A stretch of DNA of 64,000 nt, from contig OX392545.1 of assembly GCA_947623455.1 (NCBI GenBank), positions 21,054,001 to 21,118,000 on the forward strand, read 5' to 3'. Shown one piece after another: positions 24,132 to 36,002 of this stretch. Source of the DNA: Mimachlamys varia. Lineage: Eukaryota > Mollusca > Bivalvia > Pectinida > Pectinidae. How positions within the stretch are numbered: the first letter of the stretch is position 1; each line of letters opens with the position of its first letter. The notes beneath the pieces are model-generated. The model was not told where the DNA came from, did no database searches, and saw nothing but the letters and a program-made list of their open reading frames with translations. The position numbers and the translations under genes were made by a program.

Positions 24132-24518
24132 CAATCTGATTAAAATCATATCCTGATCTCCGCGCCGTTACGTAAACTTCTCTCTGCTGCGTTAAGATCT
24201 AATATAATCCAATAGAGGATCATGTCCCGATGACCTTTCGCATTAGCCAATCACATTACTACTGACAGAATCTTGACAGCGAAATTTTGAGGCGACAAAG
24301 CTTGCATAAACACATTTTTCCGTTTAGTCATTTCGTCACCAAAATGTTTATGTGGAATAATGTGACGAGATTGATTGCTTCAAGATGACAGGTCATTGGA
24401 AAATTATTTTAGTGTTAACTGAAGAGGCGACAAAGGTCATCTGGACGTGCTCTTATGGGATGTTGTCAGATCCTTGTAAAACGGAGTGAGAACAAGGAGC
24501 TGTATTTTAATCAGATTG
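24132..24518 (+). mobile_element. MULE-like inverted-repeat transposon, near-full-length non-autonomous copy (387 bp)
   Basis: Termini CAATCTGATTAAAAT and ATTTTAATCAGATTG, flanked by the perfect 10-bp target duplication AAAATTAGAT (24122-24131 and 24519-24528). The left arm has CTCCGCGCCGTTACGTAAAC and CTCTCTGCTGCGTTAAGATC. The right arm has the hairpin GATCCTTGT...ACAAGGA(G)C. No coding frame. A 9-10 bp duplication points to the Mutator-like or a similar superfamily (inference). Confidence 0.88.
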
Positions 24519-24659
24519 AAAATTAGATCAATTAGGATTTCCAATAATTTGATCCTTTGCATCACTGATGAGTCTTCTAAGGGTAAAACAACTGGACGAT
24601 GCAGTGTGACTCATGATTGACATGTTGTAGCAATTACTTATTAGTACATACTAGGTGCA

Positions 24660-25010
24660 ATATCAAGGGTCATGAACGCTCCCCCAGGTAAGATACACCA
24701 TGGCCTCTGTTCGAGGCATACCCAAGTCCTGAAATGGACGTTTTTGTTACCGGACATGCTTATTTGTTCGTTGTCAGCATACTGTGGTAGGGTCTATTAT
24801 TGTTTTGGAGGACTTCAACATTGCATTTCGGTGAGGTAGGCATCAAAATTGCACTATCACAAAAACACATAAATGTATACACCAAAACAAAAGCCGCCAT
24901 TCAGCACACATCCAAACACACTACACAAACATGGAGACAGTTCCCTAATTGATATCGACTTAAGCTGTTTATAGGATTCCTAACAACCAAATCACCGAGC
25001 ATCTGTGAAA
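24660..25010 (+). mobile_element. Diverged SINE-like repeat
   Basis: Resembles 8965-9225 in the segment GGTGAGGTAGGCATCAAAAT plus TTGCACTATCACAA and in the general order of motifs, but is strongly diverged. The ends cannot be fixed. Confidence 0.4.
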
Positions 25011-27310
25011 TACCAAGCCCTTGACCCATATACATAACACGTGAACAATTTTACCTTTATAAACACGGGTTTCAATATACATTTTCTAAACATTAAAGGA
25101 AGGTGGATTCATTCTGGGAAGTGAGAGGTCAATATATTAAGGTTAGAGTTTCTGATAACTCATGCTCAAAGTTGAATCCTAAACTCAATAACGCCTTTCC
25201 ACCGGACTGAGATAAATTCGTCAGTGAGTGAACGGTATGCGGCATCACGCGCTAAGATGGACTAGGAGCTTATCCATCTTACCGAGGAGTTATATAGGGT
25301 AGAATCGATCTTCACTCTTTGTAAAGCGTTTGTATGAACAGATTGTGAGAGAGAGGATGGATCGTTAACTTATAGTGCCATCGTCCGGAAGGTTTCGCCT
25401 CTCAGATTTAAATTTTATTTCATGGCAATACATTAACACAACAGAGACAAACACTGAAGAAATCGTCCCGGTACACATTTGTCGCATCTATATTCATGGC
25501 AAAATTATGTTCATGTCTCGGACATGAAAAACCTATCCTGTGTCAAAAGCAAAGACCTTTCATAAACTCATTAATTAAACGTTCACAAGCATTCATCGAT
25601 TTTTTATGCCCTCGCCATGAAATTGGGGGCAAAAATTATAGTGTTACCCATATCCGTCCCCTCCCATGGTAATGTAACCAGCTTATTTAAATAACTACTG
25701 ATCCGATTGTCATCAAACTTCGCATACGTAATAAGCATTAAGAACTAATTTCATATGGGGGGGGGGGATTTATGTCTCAGACATTTCTAGTTTTCTTATT
25801 TGTTTTATCGTGTATTTTCTCTGTGTTTCCACCGCCGACTTGAAACATGTTCAGTCTGGAAAGACAAGAACCTACACGCATGTTTGTTTGAATTTGGCTG
25901 CTAATAACTGACGGTAGAATTGTTGAATTTCGCAATTTTCCGTCTGGAACTTATAAGCGGGGGTTTAATTTCGCTGATCATAAAACAATTGTAAAACTTA
26001 CATTATAATATTATATTCTCTCTGGAACTCATAAGTTGGGGTTTAATTTCGCTGATCACAAAATAATTGTGAAACGTGACATGATAATATAGCCTTGATA
26101 TAAAAATGTTCACGAGGTATTATTTTTCGGGAATTGAGTGAGGTGAAATCCGCGTGAATGTTAAATTAGGATCTACACAGTACGTCTCGTCAAAATTCGC
26201 GACGTCAGCAGAGTTTCTACGAGTCCACGTCGTCAAAATAAAAACGAAAAAAAGCTAGAGCTTTCCTTATGGTGCCAATTTTCTTTGCGTGAACAACGCA
26301 ACAACGATTATTTAGGATTCGTGTGGCATTATTATGTTGTAAGCAAACTATTAAACGGTACGCCACGGCTATCAGGTACCGATATGGTGGATATGAAAAT
26401 ACAATTAAAAAGTCGTTTTTGTTCCTTCATTCCTAGTTTCGATCCTTGACAGTGACATTTTGGAGCTTTTCATTTGTTCCGTTTCACGTGTGACCTTTTA
26501 CAAATTATGTTAAAATGGTTACAGTTAAAACTAATTCTCAATGAACTTCAAAATTTTGGAATTTTAAACGCCGCCTGCCGACTATTCTGTTCCAATTTTG
26601 TTTTATCCATAAAACTAAAACAATGATCAAGCATTGAAACCTAAGGAAATTCCGTTGGAATTGTTTAGCAAGTATTGTAAAGTCGAGGAGAGAATGTGAT
26701 AATGGCGAGGATATAGGGAGACACGAGAGACAACTAATAATGCAGGTTTCAATTCGTCATTTCTACTGAAAGCCGTTTATACTGTAACGAATGCATAAAA
26801 TGAGTGGAAATTATCCAACTATTTTGTGACATGATTGCAGTATGAAAGATTTCATTAGAAAACGGGAAATAATCTAGGATTTAGGGTAGGCTAACATTTC
26901 TTGACCTGAGGGGAAGGTAAGCTCTGATAAGTGGAATTGGTAAAAACCATTTTAATCCTAAAGCATATTTCTCAAGTGAAAACAGCAAAATGTTAATTAG
27001 AAAAAGGATTTGGGGTAGAAATTGACACAACCATGAGGGGAAATTCAATATTTCAGTGAAACATTGAGACGAACAGTGAACAAAATTCGGAGGGAAAACT
27101 ACCGAAAACGAAAGTAAACTACCACGGGACGCGACGAGACGGGACGGACAAGGGTAACACTGTATGCCCCCTATTTCATGGCGGGTGCATAAAAAGCCTG
27201 GGCTATTCACTGGAAAACCTTAGATAGATATCAAGTTCAATAAATCATCTACATTATTTTATAATTAATAGCGGGATTCGTAAAGATAAACTCCCTTTTC
27301 ATTATTGGGC
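25011..27310. other. No gene recognised
   Basis: AT-rich. Contains a duplicated ~50-bp motif (TCTGGAACTTATAAGCGGGG near 25945 and TCTGGAACTCATAAGTTGGG near 26020), a poly-G tract near 25757 and a 109-codon minus-strand frame (26881-27210) without recognisable domain. Confidence 0.45.
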
Positions 27311-27320
27311 GGGACTGTTT

Positions 27321-27713
27321 CAATCTGATTAAATTCATATCTTGATCTCCGCGCCGTGCCGTAAAGCTACGTTAAGATATGAGAAAATCCCATAGGGGGT
27401 CATGTCCCGATGACCTTTTGCATTAGCCAATCAAATTACTACTGTCAGAATCTTGACAGTGAAATTTTCAGGTAACAAAGCTTGCATAATCGCATGTGTC
27501 CGTTTAGTCATTTCGTCACCAAAAAGTTCAGGTGTAATAATGTGACACGAAATAACTTGCTGCAAGATGACAGGTCATTGGAAAACTATTGAAAAGCATT
27601 TTAGTGTGTAAGTAAAGAGGTGACAAAGATCATCTGAACGTGACCCCTTATGGGATGTTGTCAGATCCTTGTAAAATGAAGTGAGAACAAGAATCTGTAT
27701 TTTAATCAGATTG
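27321..27713 (+). mobile_element. MULE-like inverted-repeat transposon, copy of 393 bp
   Basis: Same termini and arms as the 24132 copy, with point differences and a small insertion near 27590. Perfect 9-bp target duplication GGACTGTTT at 27312-27320 and 27714-27722. Confidence 0.88.
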
Positions 27714-27722
27714 GGACTGTTT

Positions 27723-28955
27723 GTGGCGTCGCAATCACGGACACTGTCAAATTCTGATTCATTAATGATATGAATTGTCTTTTATCTGAACACGTTCGGA
27801 AGTCCGAAATGACACAAGTTGTGCGTGAATGCTACAATTTAACATTATGTAATATAGGGGACGTTTAGACTGACATTAGAGATATTTATTGACGAACAGT
27901 GCGCGGTAGGATAGAACAGGAATTCTTGAGTTGAGCCTGCTCTCATTTCAATATACATCATAATAACTTCACGATGGTTCCTCCTGCAGGAAATTTATTC
28001 CATCCCCGTTATAATATGCAGACAGTAGGAGAAGTCTGGATAAGATCCGTTTTATCATGGGGCTTATATGTTGTAGCCATAAGGCATATAGCAACCAACT
28101 GACACAAACTGTCTTTGAAAACTGAAGATTTTAAATTTACTTTGCTACGCCAAGACATGATAAGTCGTTTAGAGAAATATTTGGAGTTAGACAAGGAGAT
28201 GCACTAGTCGTAATCCGGTCCTAGAACTAATGTCCGCCATAGGCACAGACGAAGAACAAAGATTATATAATTTATTTAATTCATAATCTTAACTGTCAAT
28301 TTTTTATACTTATTGTGTCGCTAAAATGTTGATGATGGCCTATCAAGTCCCTTCATATTGGATTGCGAAGTTGTTTGAGCTGTGTCCATATGTAATAAAT
28401 CGATTTGAAACAAAATTAAAGTGTGTATTGAATATGTATGTTATGTATAAATATTAATACTTATGAATTTCAACTCAACATATATAACGGAGAGGAAACT
28501 ATTGAGAACACAAGATAATTTTCACGCGAAAGCTACTTAAATTACCCTCCTAAATTTATTCTAGGTTTAATACGGTATAAAAATATTTTTAAGTCAGTTA
28601 AAGTTAAAAGTTCCTTTCTTTACAAATGTTTGTTCTGTTTACACATGTTTTTAAAAGTAAATATGTACTACATGTATTTTGATTTCAAACGCATTTTCAA
28701 TTCTCAGTATATTTTAGTTGTGAGTTTCCCTACCCCTTTTCGTACCCCCAAAACTTTTTATTTCTGTCAAACGCTTATATTAGTTTTTGCGCATGCATAT
28801 AATGTAATATGACTTCCTTGAACATATAAAGGCGGTGAAAATCAATATTTATCAAATCCTAATATACCGGGCACATAAAAGTCCCTTAATATACACACCT
28901 TCTTTGTTCATCCCGTGAAAATGGAAACGGCTTCATATTGGTCTTCCTATTGTGG
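27723..28955. other. No gene recognised
   Basis: AT-rich, short frames only. Confidence 0.5.
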
Positions 28956-29750
28956 AAAGGGCCTGTTTCCAGTAATGTTAATTCTCCATAGGAGCCTGCC
29001 CCCGTATAATTTCTTATCTAGCTCAACTACAGTTTTTTCTTTTCCGAAGAATACTTTAACACCTTTCCGACACCCAGATTTCATAATTTCAGTGAAAATG
29101 TATTTTTATAAAGTTGTCATTTTGAGCTTTAAAGACATAAGGTCGTAAATAAAAGAAGGTTATCTCGAAATTGTAATTAGCAACATAGTATAATTTTTTT
29201 TTATAAATATTTGAAAAACATCGTGTTTATTCATAAAACATAAAAAAAAAAATCTCGGATGAAAATGCACTTGCAGAGACACAATTAGGAAAAAAAATGC
29301 CATAAAATTGCAATTTTCTCCCGTTATATAGTTTTGGATGCAAATTTCCATCACAAAATCGGATAGAGCTTAACTTGTTTCATATGTGTACCAAAAACCA
29401 GCTAATTCCATGTAGTGGAACGTTCTCATATCGCCGCCTGAATGTGATTGATAATTGAAAGAAAAGGGGAAATGAGTAACAACCTTGTCTGAAACCCTAT
29501 TATATAGCTTATTATATACAAAATTTTATATTGAATATCAGAGCGAATATTTTCATGACAGTTTTATGATATCTAACGACTAAATAAACAGTATCGATAT
29601 AAAGATTTACACTGATGACACCCTGATACATGAATATTTTTCTATCTCAAGTTGTCCTCTTCTGAATTTTCTGATCGTGTGACCTTAAACATTTATCCGT
29701 ATGTTCTTGTCTTTGTCTATACGTTTACGGAATCATTGACTCGACGCTAG

Positions 29751-29939
29751 CTATTCTTGTCTCACTTTCCATGTTTTATTGTCCCATCTCCAAAGCGTTG
29801 TGGCTCTGTCAGGGTTGGGACCCTGACTTGTTTCACTTTCTTTGTGCCTGCCGACCACGCCACATCGATTAGATAGATTGTCCATATGAAATACTTTATT
29901 TTGTTCTAAGTAATCAATCAATTCCTTATTATCACACAT
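29751..29939 (-). CDS. Small divergent ORF inside the 4-kb transposon, function unknown
   Basis: 62 codons from ATG 29939 (A at -3) to TAG 29751, transcribed away from the transposase, with about 110 bp between the two starts. The peptide is hydrophilic and charged, with ELIDYLEQNK near the start and a tryptophan-rich LWRWDNKTWK near the end. That looks more like protein than random frame, but I recognise no family. Harbinger- and ISL2EU-type transposons often carry a second gene, so this may be the N-terminal part of such a protein or a remnant of it. Low confidence. Confidence 0.3.
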   Translation of the reverse strand: MCDNKELIDYLEQNKVFHMDNLSNRCGVVGRHKESETSQGPNPDRATTLWRWDNKTWKVRQE

Positions 29940-30051
29940 TTTCGCATAATTGTTCCACACTACTAAGTATTAGCTGTTTACAGCAATCATCGTTGGCTTG
30001 CTATTTTGTTACTTTATCGACGCTTCATAAACCATTCGTTATTGTTTCAAG

Positions 30052-32069
30052 ATGGAGGGTAAATGTGTTGGAGAAGGCTGTCAACTATACTTCAAGAAAC
30101 GTAGTGGCAATAAGAACAGAAGTGCACGCAATGTAAATATTCAACAATATAAATGGCTCCTAGATACGATGGTGCAACAAGGATTGATGTCAGCAAAGGA
30201 ACAAGCACTCATTTGCCAGAAGTGCTACATGAAGTATCTTCGGAACAAAAATCAGCCTGAACCTGAAACCGAGGAGAACCAGGAAATAGAGGAAGAAGAC
30301 GACTCCCCGTCCCATATCCTGCCGTTGCTGACCCTTCATGATCTTTTGAATGGATCATCTTCACACAAAAAATGCTGTCTCTGTCTTGTTACCTTTGCAA
30401 TAAATGTAACAAAATCAAAGACATCACCTGATCTATTCACACAATCTGTGGTGTCCCACCTCATCCCGCGTCTGCTCCATTCACCTTATTGGTAACGACT
30501 TAGATCCGTCTACAGAGGTAGTCCTTTGTGGTAGAGGTTCCTTGGAATCTCAGTTACCATCAAAATCGTCCGAAATCATTAATGACCTCCTAGAAGTGTC
30601 GCACGTCCTTTCACAGAATCAGTCTGCGTTTGCAATAAGCTTTTCTTCTCTTCATGACTCGGCATGCATGGCCTGGACAGGTTGGTCCAAAGATCAGTTC
30701 CTCGAAATCCACTCGCACTGTTCCCCATATCTTTCATCTGGTATATATACCAAGACTACACACGATGCTCTACTACTGTTCTGGGTAAAACTGAAAACCG
30801 ACATATCCTGGAGTCAGTGTTCTTCTCCTTTTGGAATTTCCAAGTCAAGTGTGTCCAAAACTTTCCACTCCATAGTACAGGCATTAGACACATCGATAGA
30901 CCCACAATTTCTAGGTCCGGATCACTTGACAAAAGAACAGTTGCTCGGGCACAATACTGTCTTTTCAGAAGGATTTTTTGGAGATAAAGCCACTGCCATA
31001 TTAGATGGCACCTATATTTATATCCAGAAAAGCTCCAACCACAAGCTCCAGAGAATGTCCTACTGTAGACAGAAGAAGAGAAACTATCTCAAATTCATGA
31101 GCATCGCCTTACCAGATTGCTACATTCTGGACACAGTTGGACCATTCACTGGCAGCGAAAATGATGATACAATTACAAAAGATGTCATGAACAAGCTAGT
31201 TACTTGGCTACAACCAGATGACAATGTTGTCGTTGACCGAGGTTTTAGAGATGTCCTACAAGTTCTCGAAGCCTCTGGCCTCAATGCTAGCATGCCGTCA
31301 TACCTGAAACACGGTCAAACTCAACATTCTGACGTCCAAGCAAATCTTGACAGAACTATCACCAAATCGAGGTGGATTGTGGAATCCTATCATGGTCGTC
31401 TGAAACACTGGACGTTCTTCCGAACGCAATTGGTGTCTAACAGCTTTATCAATGTCATCGAGGCTTTGCTTCGAACTGTCACAGCCTGTGTGAATGGTTA
31501 TAGAGGACCGATCTACCAGAGATCTCCAGACAGAGATGCCAAAGATAGGCTAATGACTGAACGTATGAAGGCCGTTTGACAACACCGAATGGTTTAGCTC
31601 ATAGAGTCAAGACAGATCCAGATCTATCTAGACGGGCAAGGTCCGAGTTTATCAAGATGGATGCATCTTCCGTACTGTTTCCCCGTCTCGATCTCGATTA
31701 CTTGAGAACCTGATTATGTGTGGAACATATCAGATATCTCTGGCTCCTGGTTACATCGCCGAGCATTTAGGTGATGACGGAGACTATGAGGTGTGGCTTT
31801 ACCAGTACTCCCCAGACCTTCTCCGATGTCAAATACATTCTCGATACAAAAGCAAAACGAAATATAACGTTTGGGTACGGTTCACCGTTTCACCTGATGA
31901 TGAGGCCCCAATAAAAGACTACTACTGCCAGTGCCCAGTTGGAGAGAGAAAGATGGGAATGTGTGCGAACATCTCCAGCATCTTGTACTACCTTCGGTAT
32001 TACAGGGCGCTGGAAAACCCTCGACCATTACAACCACAGGTAAAGAAATTCAGACAAAACTTGAAATAG
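30052..32069 (+). pseudogene. DDE_Tnp_4-type transposase relic with C-terminal SWIM-like zinc finger, at least three frameshifts
   Basis: Four fragments in shifting frames line up as one protein. (1) 30052-~30480, from an ATG, has Cys pairs (CVGEGC, ICQKC, KKCCLC) and an acidic linker. (2) About 30480-31570 is the catalytic core: a helix-turn-helix-like segment near codons 92-115 (counted from 30542), then the triad Asp155 (ILDGTY), Asp232 (VVDRGFRD) and Glu281 (RWIVESYHGR), all intact. (3) 31582-~31710 is a linker ending FPRLDLDYLRT. (4) 31708-32069 begins CGTYQISLAPGY and has a SWIM-like CxC...CxH motif, here YCQCPVGE...MCAN, with the final His replaced by Asn. Shifts lie near 30480, 31575 and 31708. 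The catalytic triad suggests recent decay; the gene cannot be translated intact. Confidence 0.85.
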
Positions 32070-32927
32070 TTTTCCATGCGGCAACATAGTGCATATGTCG
32101 AAAGTATGTTTGGGGCTCGATATGAAAGATCCCCGTTACCATGTGACTAACCAAACTAATAAATATAGGTATTATACAATCGCCCGTAGCTATGAACACT
32201 CTCGTAAATGCAAAAACCAACCAAAATCATAAGGAACATGTTTTGTGTGTTGTTCTGTCTATTTGTCAGCCAATGTCTTCAACCACGGGGACTTGTGAAG
32301 TAGCCATCTTGGATTTCTTTCATGAAAAAGTGTTTCTCTCACTTTTTTTCATATCTGTGTACATATTCTCAACATACCGAGCAAATACTCTCGTGTTTTT
32401 GTTAATTATCTAAAGAAAGTCGAAAATCGGCAATTCAACCATAGGCTAATTCAACCCAAGATTTGAAAATGTTCCACCACTTACATTTTGATGATTTTTC
32501 CTCTCATCAATAGCATATTACGTACTGTTTGATAGGATAAAAATTGGTTTGCATCCAACGCCCATAAAAGGGTGTATTCTCTAAAAAACACAGTTTTTGT
32601 GTCTAAAATGTTATCATCGAAAATGGCATTTTTGAGATTGTTTCTTCCATAAAACAGCCAAATGGCGCGATGGAAACATGATTTTTTGTCACAATCATGC
32701 CATGAATGTATTCTTTACGGTGACTATCATTTGATTAGATTTTCATTAATATTTTACATAACATGCACATTTTATCAACACTTAGACAGCTTCTGAAAGG
32801 TACAACTTTGAGGAGCCATAAAAAACAAACCAAGTGACCTAAATCTTTATACTTTGTAGATTTGTGACCACAACGGCATGGGCAATGCACCACCAACAGG
32901 AAATTTGAATCAGAGAAGGGGCCATTT
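32070..32927. other. Right subterminal region of the 4-kb transposon
   Basis: AT-rich non-coding sequence between the transposase relic and the right inverted repeat. No further gene seen. Confidence 0.5.
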
Positions 32928-32959
32928 TGGAAACAGGCCCTTTATACATGGAATAGCAG

Positions 32960-33312
32960 CAATCTGATTAAAATATAGATCCTTGTTCTCACTCCGTTTT
33001 ACAAGGATCTGACAACATCCCATAAGAGGTCACGTTCAGATGACTTTTGTCGCCTCTTAACTTAATACTAAAATAATTTTCCAATGACCTGTCATATTGC
33101 ATCAAGCCATTTCGTCACATTATTCCGCATGAACTTTTTTTGGGTGACGAAATGACTAAACGGACAAATGCGATTCTGCCAGTAGTAATTTGATTGGCTA
33201 ATGCAAAAGGTCATCGGGACGTGACCCCCTATGGGATTTTCTCAGATCTTAACGCAGCAGAGAGAAGTCTACGGAACGGCGCGGAGATCAAGATATGATT
33301 TTAATGAGATTA
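32960..33312 (-). mobile_element. MULE-like inverted-repeat transposon, reverse copy (353 bp)
   Basis: Begins CAATCTGATTAAAAT with the right arm first (TCCTTGTTCTCACTCCG) and ends ATTTTAATGAGATTA. Perfect 10-bp target duplication GGAATAGCAG at 32950-32959 and 33313-33322. Compared with the 24132 copy it lacks part of the middle. Confidence 0.87.
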
Positions 33313-33674
33313 GGAATAGCAGCGTACCGTACCATCCATACATATTCTATGTTTTGAGAATTGTCTCAATCATGTTGAAGTGTGCATTTCTTATAACTTA
33401 TTTAAATGTTTTTCTATAGGCATTTCGTTTAATTATTGATACAGGTTGCCCTGGCGGAGAAATTTTATTATCAAATCGAAATAATTTTAAATTCTTTTCT
33501 AACTAGCCAATTGCAACGTTCTAAATGAAAGCACATTTGTTTTAATCGGATCAATTTCAACTAACAGCGTATATATCGTTTTACGGCTTTGTTAACGATA
33601 TGTTCACGATTACCTCCCTTGGACCGCGCTGGCTCAGTCTACTCGGTAATGTCCCGTTACTCATAAGTCGGTAT

Positions 33675-33910
33675 GTCCTTCCTCTCGTGTGTCTTTCTCC
33701 TTTGTTAATTCTTGTATTCCTCGTTCATTCTTTTCATGTCTTTCTCCTTTCTTTCATTCCTGTATTTCTCAGCTAGTGCTACCTGTATGTTTTACCTGTT
33801 TTTCTCCTTTGTTAATTCTTGTATTCATCATTCATTCTTTTCCTGTCTTTCTCCTTTCTTTCATTCCTGTATTTCTCAGCCTGTTTTCCCCTGTCGTTCT
33901 ACTTTGTATT
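33675..33910 (+). repeat. Two ~113-bp pyrimidine-rich tandem units
   Basis: TCTCCTTTGTTAATTCTTG, CATTCTTTTC and CTTTCATTCCTGTATTTCTC recur at about 113-bp spacing. T/C-rich, so all plus frames look like hydrophobic peptides; not coding in my reading. Confidence 0.75.
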
Positions 33911-33970
33911 CCAGTATTTCTCGGCACGTGTTTCCTGTCTCTGTTTTCTCTTCCCTTACGTGTCTTCATT

Positions 33971-34214
33971 GTTATGTCCTGTATGTGTTACCATATATGT
34001 GTCTTCTCTGTTCTGTCCTGTGTGTTACCATATATACGGGTCTTCTCCTCTGTCATGTATGTGTTACCATATATGTGTCTTCTCCTCTGTTCTGTCCTGT
34101 ATATGTTACCATATAAGTGTCTTTTCTTATGTTCTGTCCTGTATTTGTTACCATATATGTGTCTTTTCTCATCTGTCCTGTGTGTGTTACCATATATGTT
34201 TCTTTTCTTAATAT
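33971..34214 (+). repeat. ~40-bp minisatellite, six units
   Basis: Six units of 37-43 bp with GTTCTGTCCTGT, GTGTTACCATATATGTGTC and TTCTCCTC. Length variation arises in the pyrimidine part. Confidence 0.85.
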
Positions 34215-34437
34215 ATCCTCCCCCATTTCTCGCGTATAATTCGTGTTTGTTTGCTAAGTGTCTCTTTAAATCTCTTTGTCTATCTCTCAACCATTTTCGT
34301 CTCGACGAATGCTGTGGAAACTAATCCGACTGATTCGTTATCTCTGTTCCTGTCACTTTTTCTGCAAAGTTGATTCCGTTGTCCATCTTTCTTCGTGTGT
34401 CTCCCCCCCCCCCCCCCACTCATCGGTGGGGGCGGGG

Positions 34438-34628
34438 GCCGGGTGTTGCGACATTCTACCACTAGCTCTCCACCTCTAGGTTGCGCTTTCAAATTCCACC
34501 TCGGGCAGTTGCCAGGTACTGACCGTAGGTCGGTGCTTTTCCTCCGAGTACTCCGGCTTTCCCCCACCTTCAAAACCTCGCAGGTCCTTAAATGGCCTTG
34601 GCTGTTAATAAGACGTAAAACTAAATAA
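34438..34628 (+). mobile_element. 5'-truncated tRNA-SINE, plus strand
   Basis: Same family as 3881-4122 but direct: ACATTCTACCACTAGCTCTC, AGTTGCCAGGTACTGACCGT, CCGAGTACTCCGGCTTTC and the tail TTGGCTGTTAATAAGACG with an A-rich end. The A-box end is missing. It abuts a C16 and GGTGGGGGCGGGGG tract. Confidence 0.75.
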
Positions 34629-34639
34629 AAAAAACCAAA

Positions 34640-35220
34640 ACCCCCTCCTCTCTCTGTTTTCTATTTTTATATAAGTCTGTCTTTCTCGAATAATCTGTCT
34701 GTCTGTCTCCCCATATACATTTATGTAATCTATCAATTTCTCATTTACTCTTTCCCTCTCTCGATTTACGTAGCTCTCTGTTTCTCCTTGATTGTCTCTC
34801 TGTCTTTCGTTTTCTCCAAATATATCTCTCTTTCATTCAATACATCTCCATCACACACACACAGACGCGCACACATAGGGAGATGATAGTCAGTCGGCAT
34901 AGGACAAGCAGTTAGCGCCGGGTATAAGGCAGCTCCTGCGAATTCCTCATAATTGATTAGGTTTATGTATTTGTTATATGGTATTGTATATATATGTACT
35001 ATGAAGTGCTTTAGATTGACTTATAGGGCGCTACAATTTTTTTGTATATTAAATGCGGTTTATTTATTTATTTACCCCCCCCCCCTCCCCATTTGTCTTT
35101 CTCTTATTCTCCATGATCGTCTCTCTCTGTCTGTCTTTCTCTCTCTCTATGTCCGTTTTTCTCTCATTCTCCTCGTCCGCCTGTCTCTGTCTCCCTATCA
35201 ACCCTTATTTCCCAACGTTG
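34640..35220. repeat. Pyrimidine-rich (CTCT/TCTG) low-complexity DNA
   Basis: Imperfect TCTC, TCTG and TTTC runs, with a C-tract near 35077-35086 and (AC)n near 34854. Frames such as 34953-35237 derive from composition. Confidence 0.7.
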
Positions 35221-35900
35221 TGGCGGAGTGTGTGTGAACTACGCTGTGTTAGTTTAATGCCAGTTTTAAACTACAACATGTACTTTAACACAACACTTAA
35301 AATTGCAGTAATTAACTTAACACCCTCCGCAGTATAACAAGCAATATAAACGAGAAATATTAACGAGCCAAGCGTTACTTTTAAATTGTCTCATTTACTT
35401 AGCGACAAGTAGCTCAGTGTAAAGACGCATGTCGGAATCTCTAAGTTATTTCATTAAAAGTACCGGGCTTAGCAGAAACGTGATACAGTAAACGGATTTC
35501 TAGCTAATTATTTTAACACTTTTTCCCATTTTTCCTTGATTACTTATTAATTATTGAAGCCTCGTCAGTGCCATCTGTAGTTCCATAACAATGAGCACTG
35601 CATACCAAAGGTGGTCCCGGTCGCCCGGAGCCACGGAGCCACGGAGCCATGACACGGGATATACGCGTCTACACCGTATCCGAGGCAGTTACAATTGTAT
35701 GTATCAAAATCATTGATATACCATTTTAAACGAAAATACTCTTTCTTCAGTTAGCTGTTCGATTTTAATAAGATTAACAATTTAATTCTACTTTAAATGT
35801 TGAAATACCAAAGCTGACAGTGCCTAGCGTCGAGACAACATTGTGGACAGTATACACCTGTTCCGCTTCACTTGCGCCACCTGGCGGGAAGAGTATCGAC
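35221..35900. other. Upstream region of the signal-peptide gene
   Basis: Mostly AT-rich, with a GC-richer patch (35600-35690) holding the direct repeat GGAGCCACGGAGCCACGGAG. Possible upstream regulatory DNA; no gene seen. Confidence 0.35.
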
Positions 35901-35919
35901 TTGCCCGCGTGTTTAAAGC

Positions 35920-35953
35920 TCAGTAGCAGACGATCGTTTGACTCGGCGGGTCG
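35920..35953 (+). promoter_or_regulatory. Candidate Inr + DPE core promoter
   Basis: TCAGTA places an initiator-like A at 35922, and GGTCG, which fits the DPE consensus RGWYV, falls exactly at +28 to +32 (35949-35953). It sits 280 bp upstream of the signal-peptide ATG, with no ATG between. A separate TATA box downstream offers an alternative start, so the true start site is open. Confidence 0.4.
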
Positions 35954-36002
35954 TGTTTACTCCGTGTCTGTATATCATCTGCTCCCCTAGTCCTTTAAAC
36001 GA

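Larger units (their letters stand above)
28956..32943 (+). mobile_element. 4-kb DNA transposon with 16-bp terminal inverted repeats and a decayed DDE transposase
   Basis: AAAGGGCCTGTTTCCA at 28956-28971 is the exact reverse complement of TGGAAACAGGCCCTTT at 32928-32943. The 3988-bp interval holds the transposase relic (30052-32069) and a short divergent ORF. A clear target duplication is not visible, so the ends may have been trimmed or the duplication may be only 2-3 bp. The DDE_Tnp_4-type protein points to the PIF/Harbinger-ISL2EU-IS5 assemblage (inference). One inverted-repeat transposon landed 16 bp outside its right end. Confidence 0.65.

Noticed and set aside
29451..29700. Left-hand extension of the transposase
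   Set aside because: No open frame or similarity to transposase N-termini; the ATG at 30052 with downstream Cys motifs is a better start.
30664..30987. 107-codon plus-strand frame within the transposase region
   Set aside because: Shadow frame of the transposase core, which is read in another frame with intact catalytic motifs.
33689..34324. 211-codon Ser/Phe/Leu/Cys-rich frame as a membrane protein
   Set aside because: All three plus frames are open and hydrophobic because the DNA is T/C-rich and tandemly repeated.
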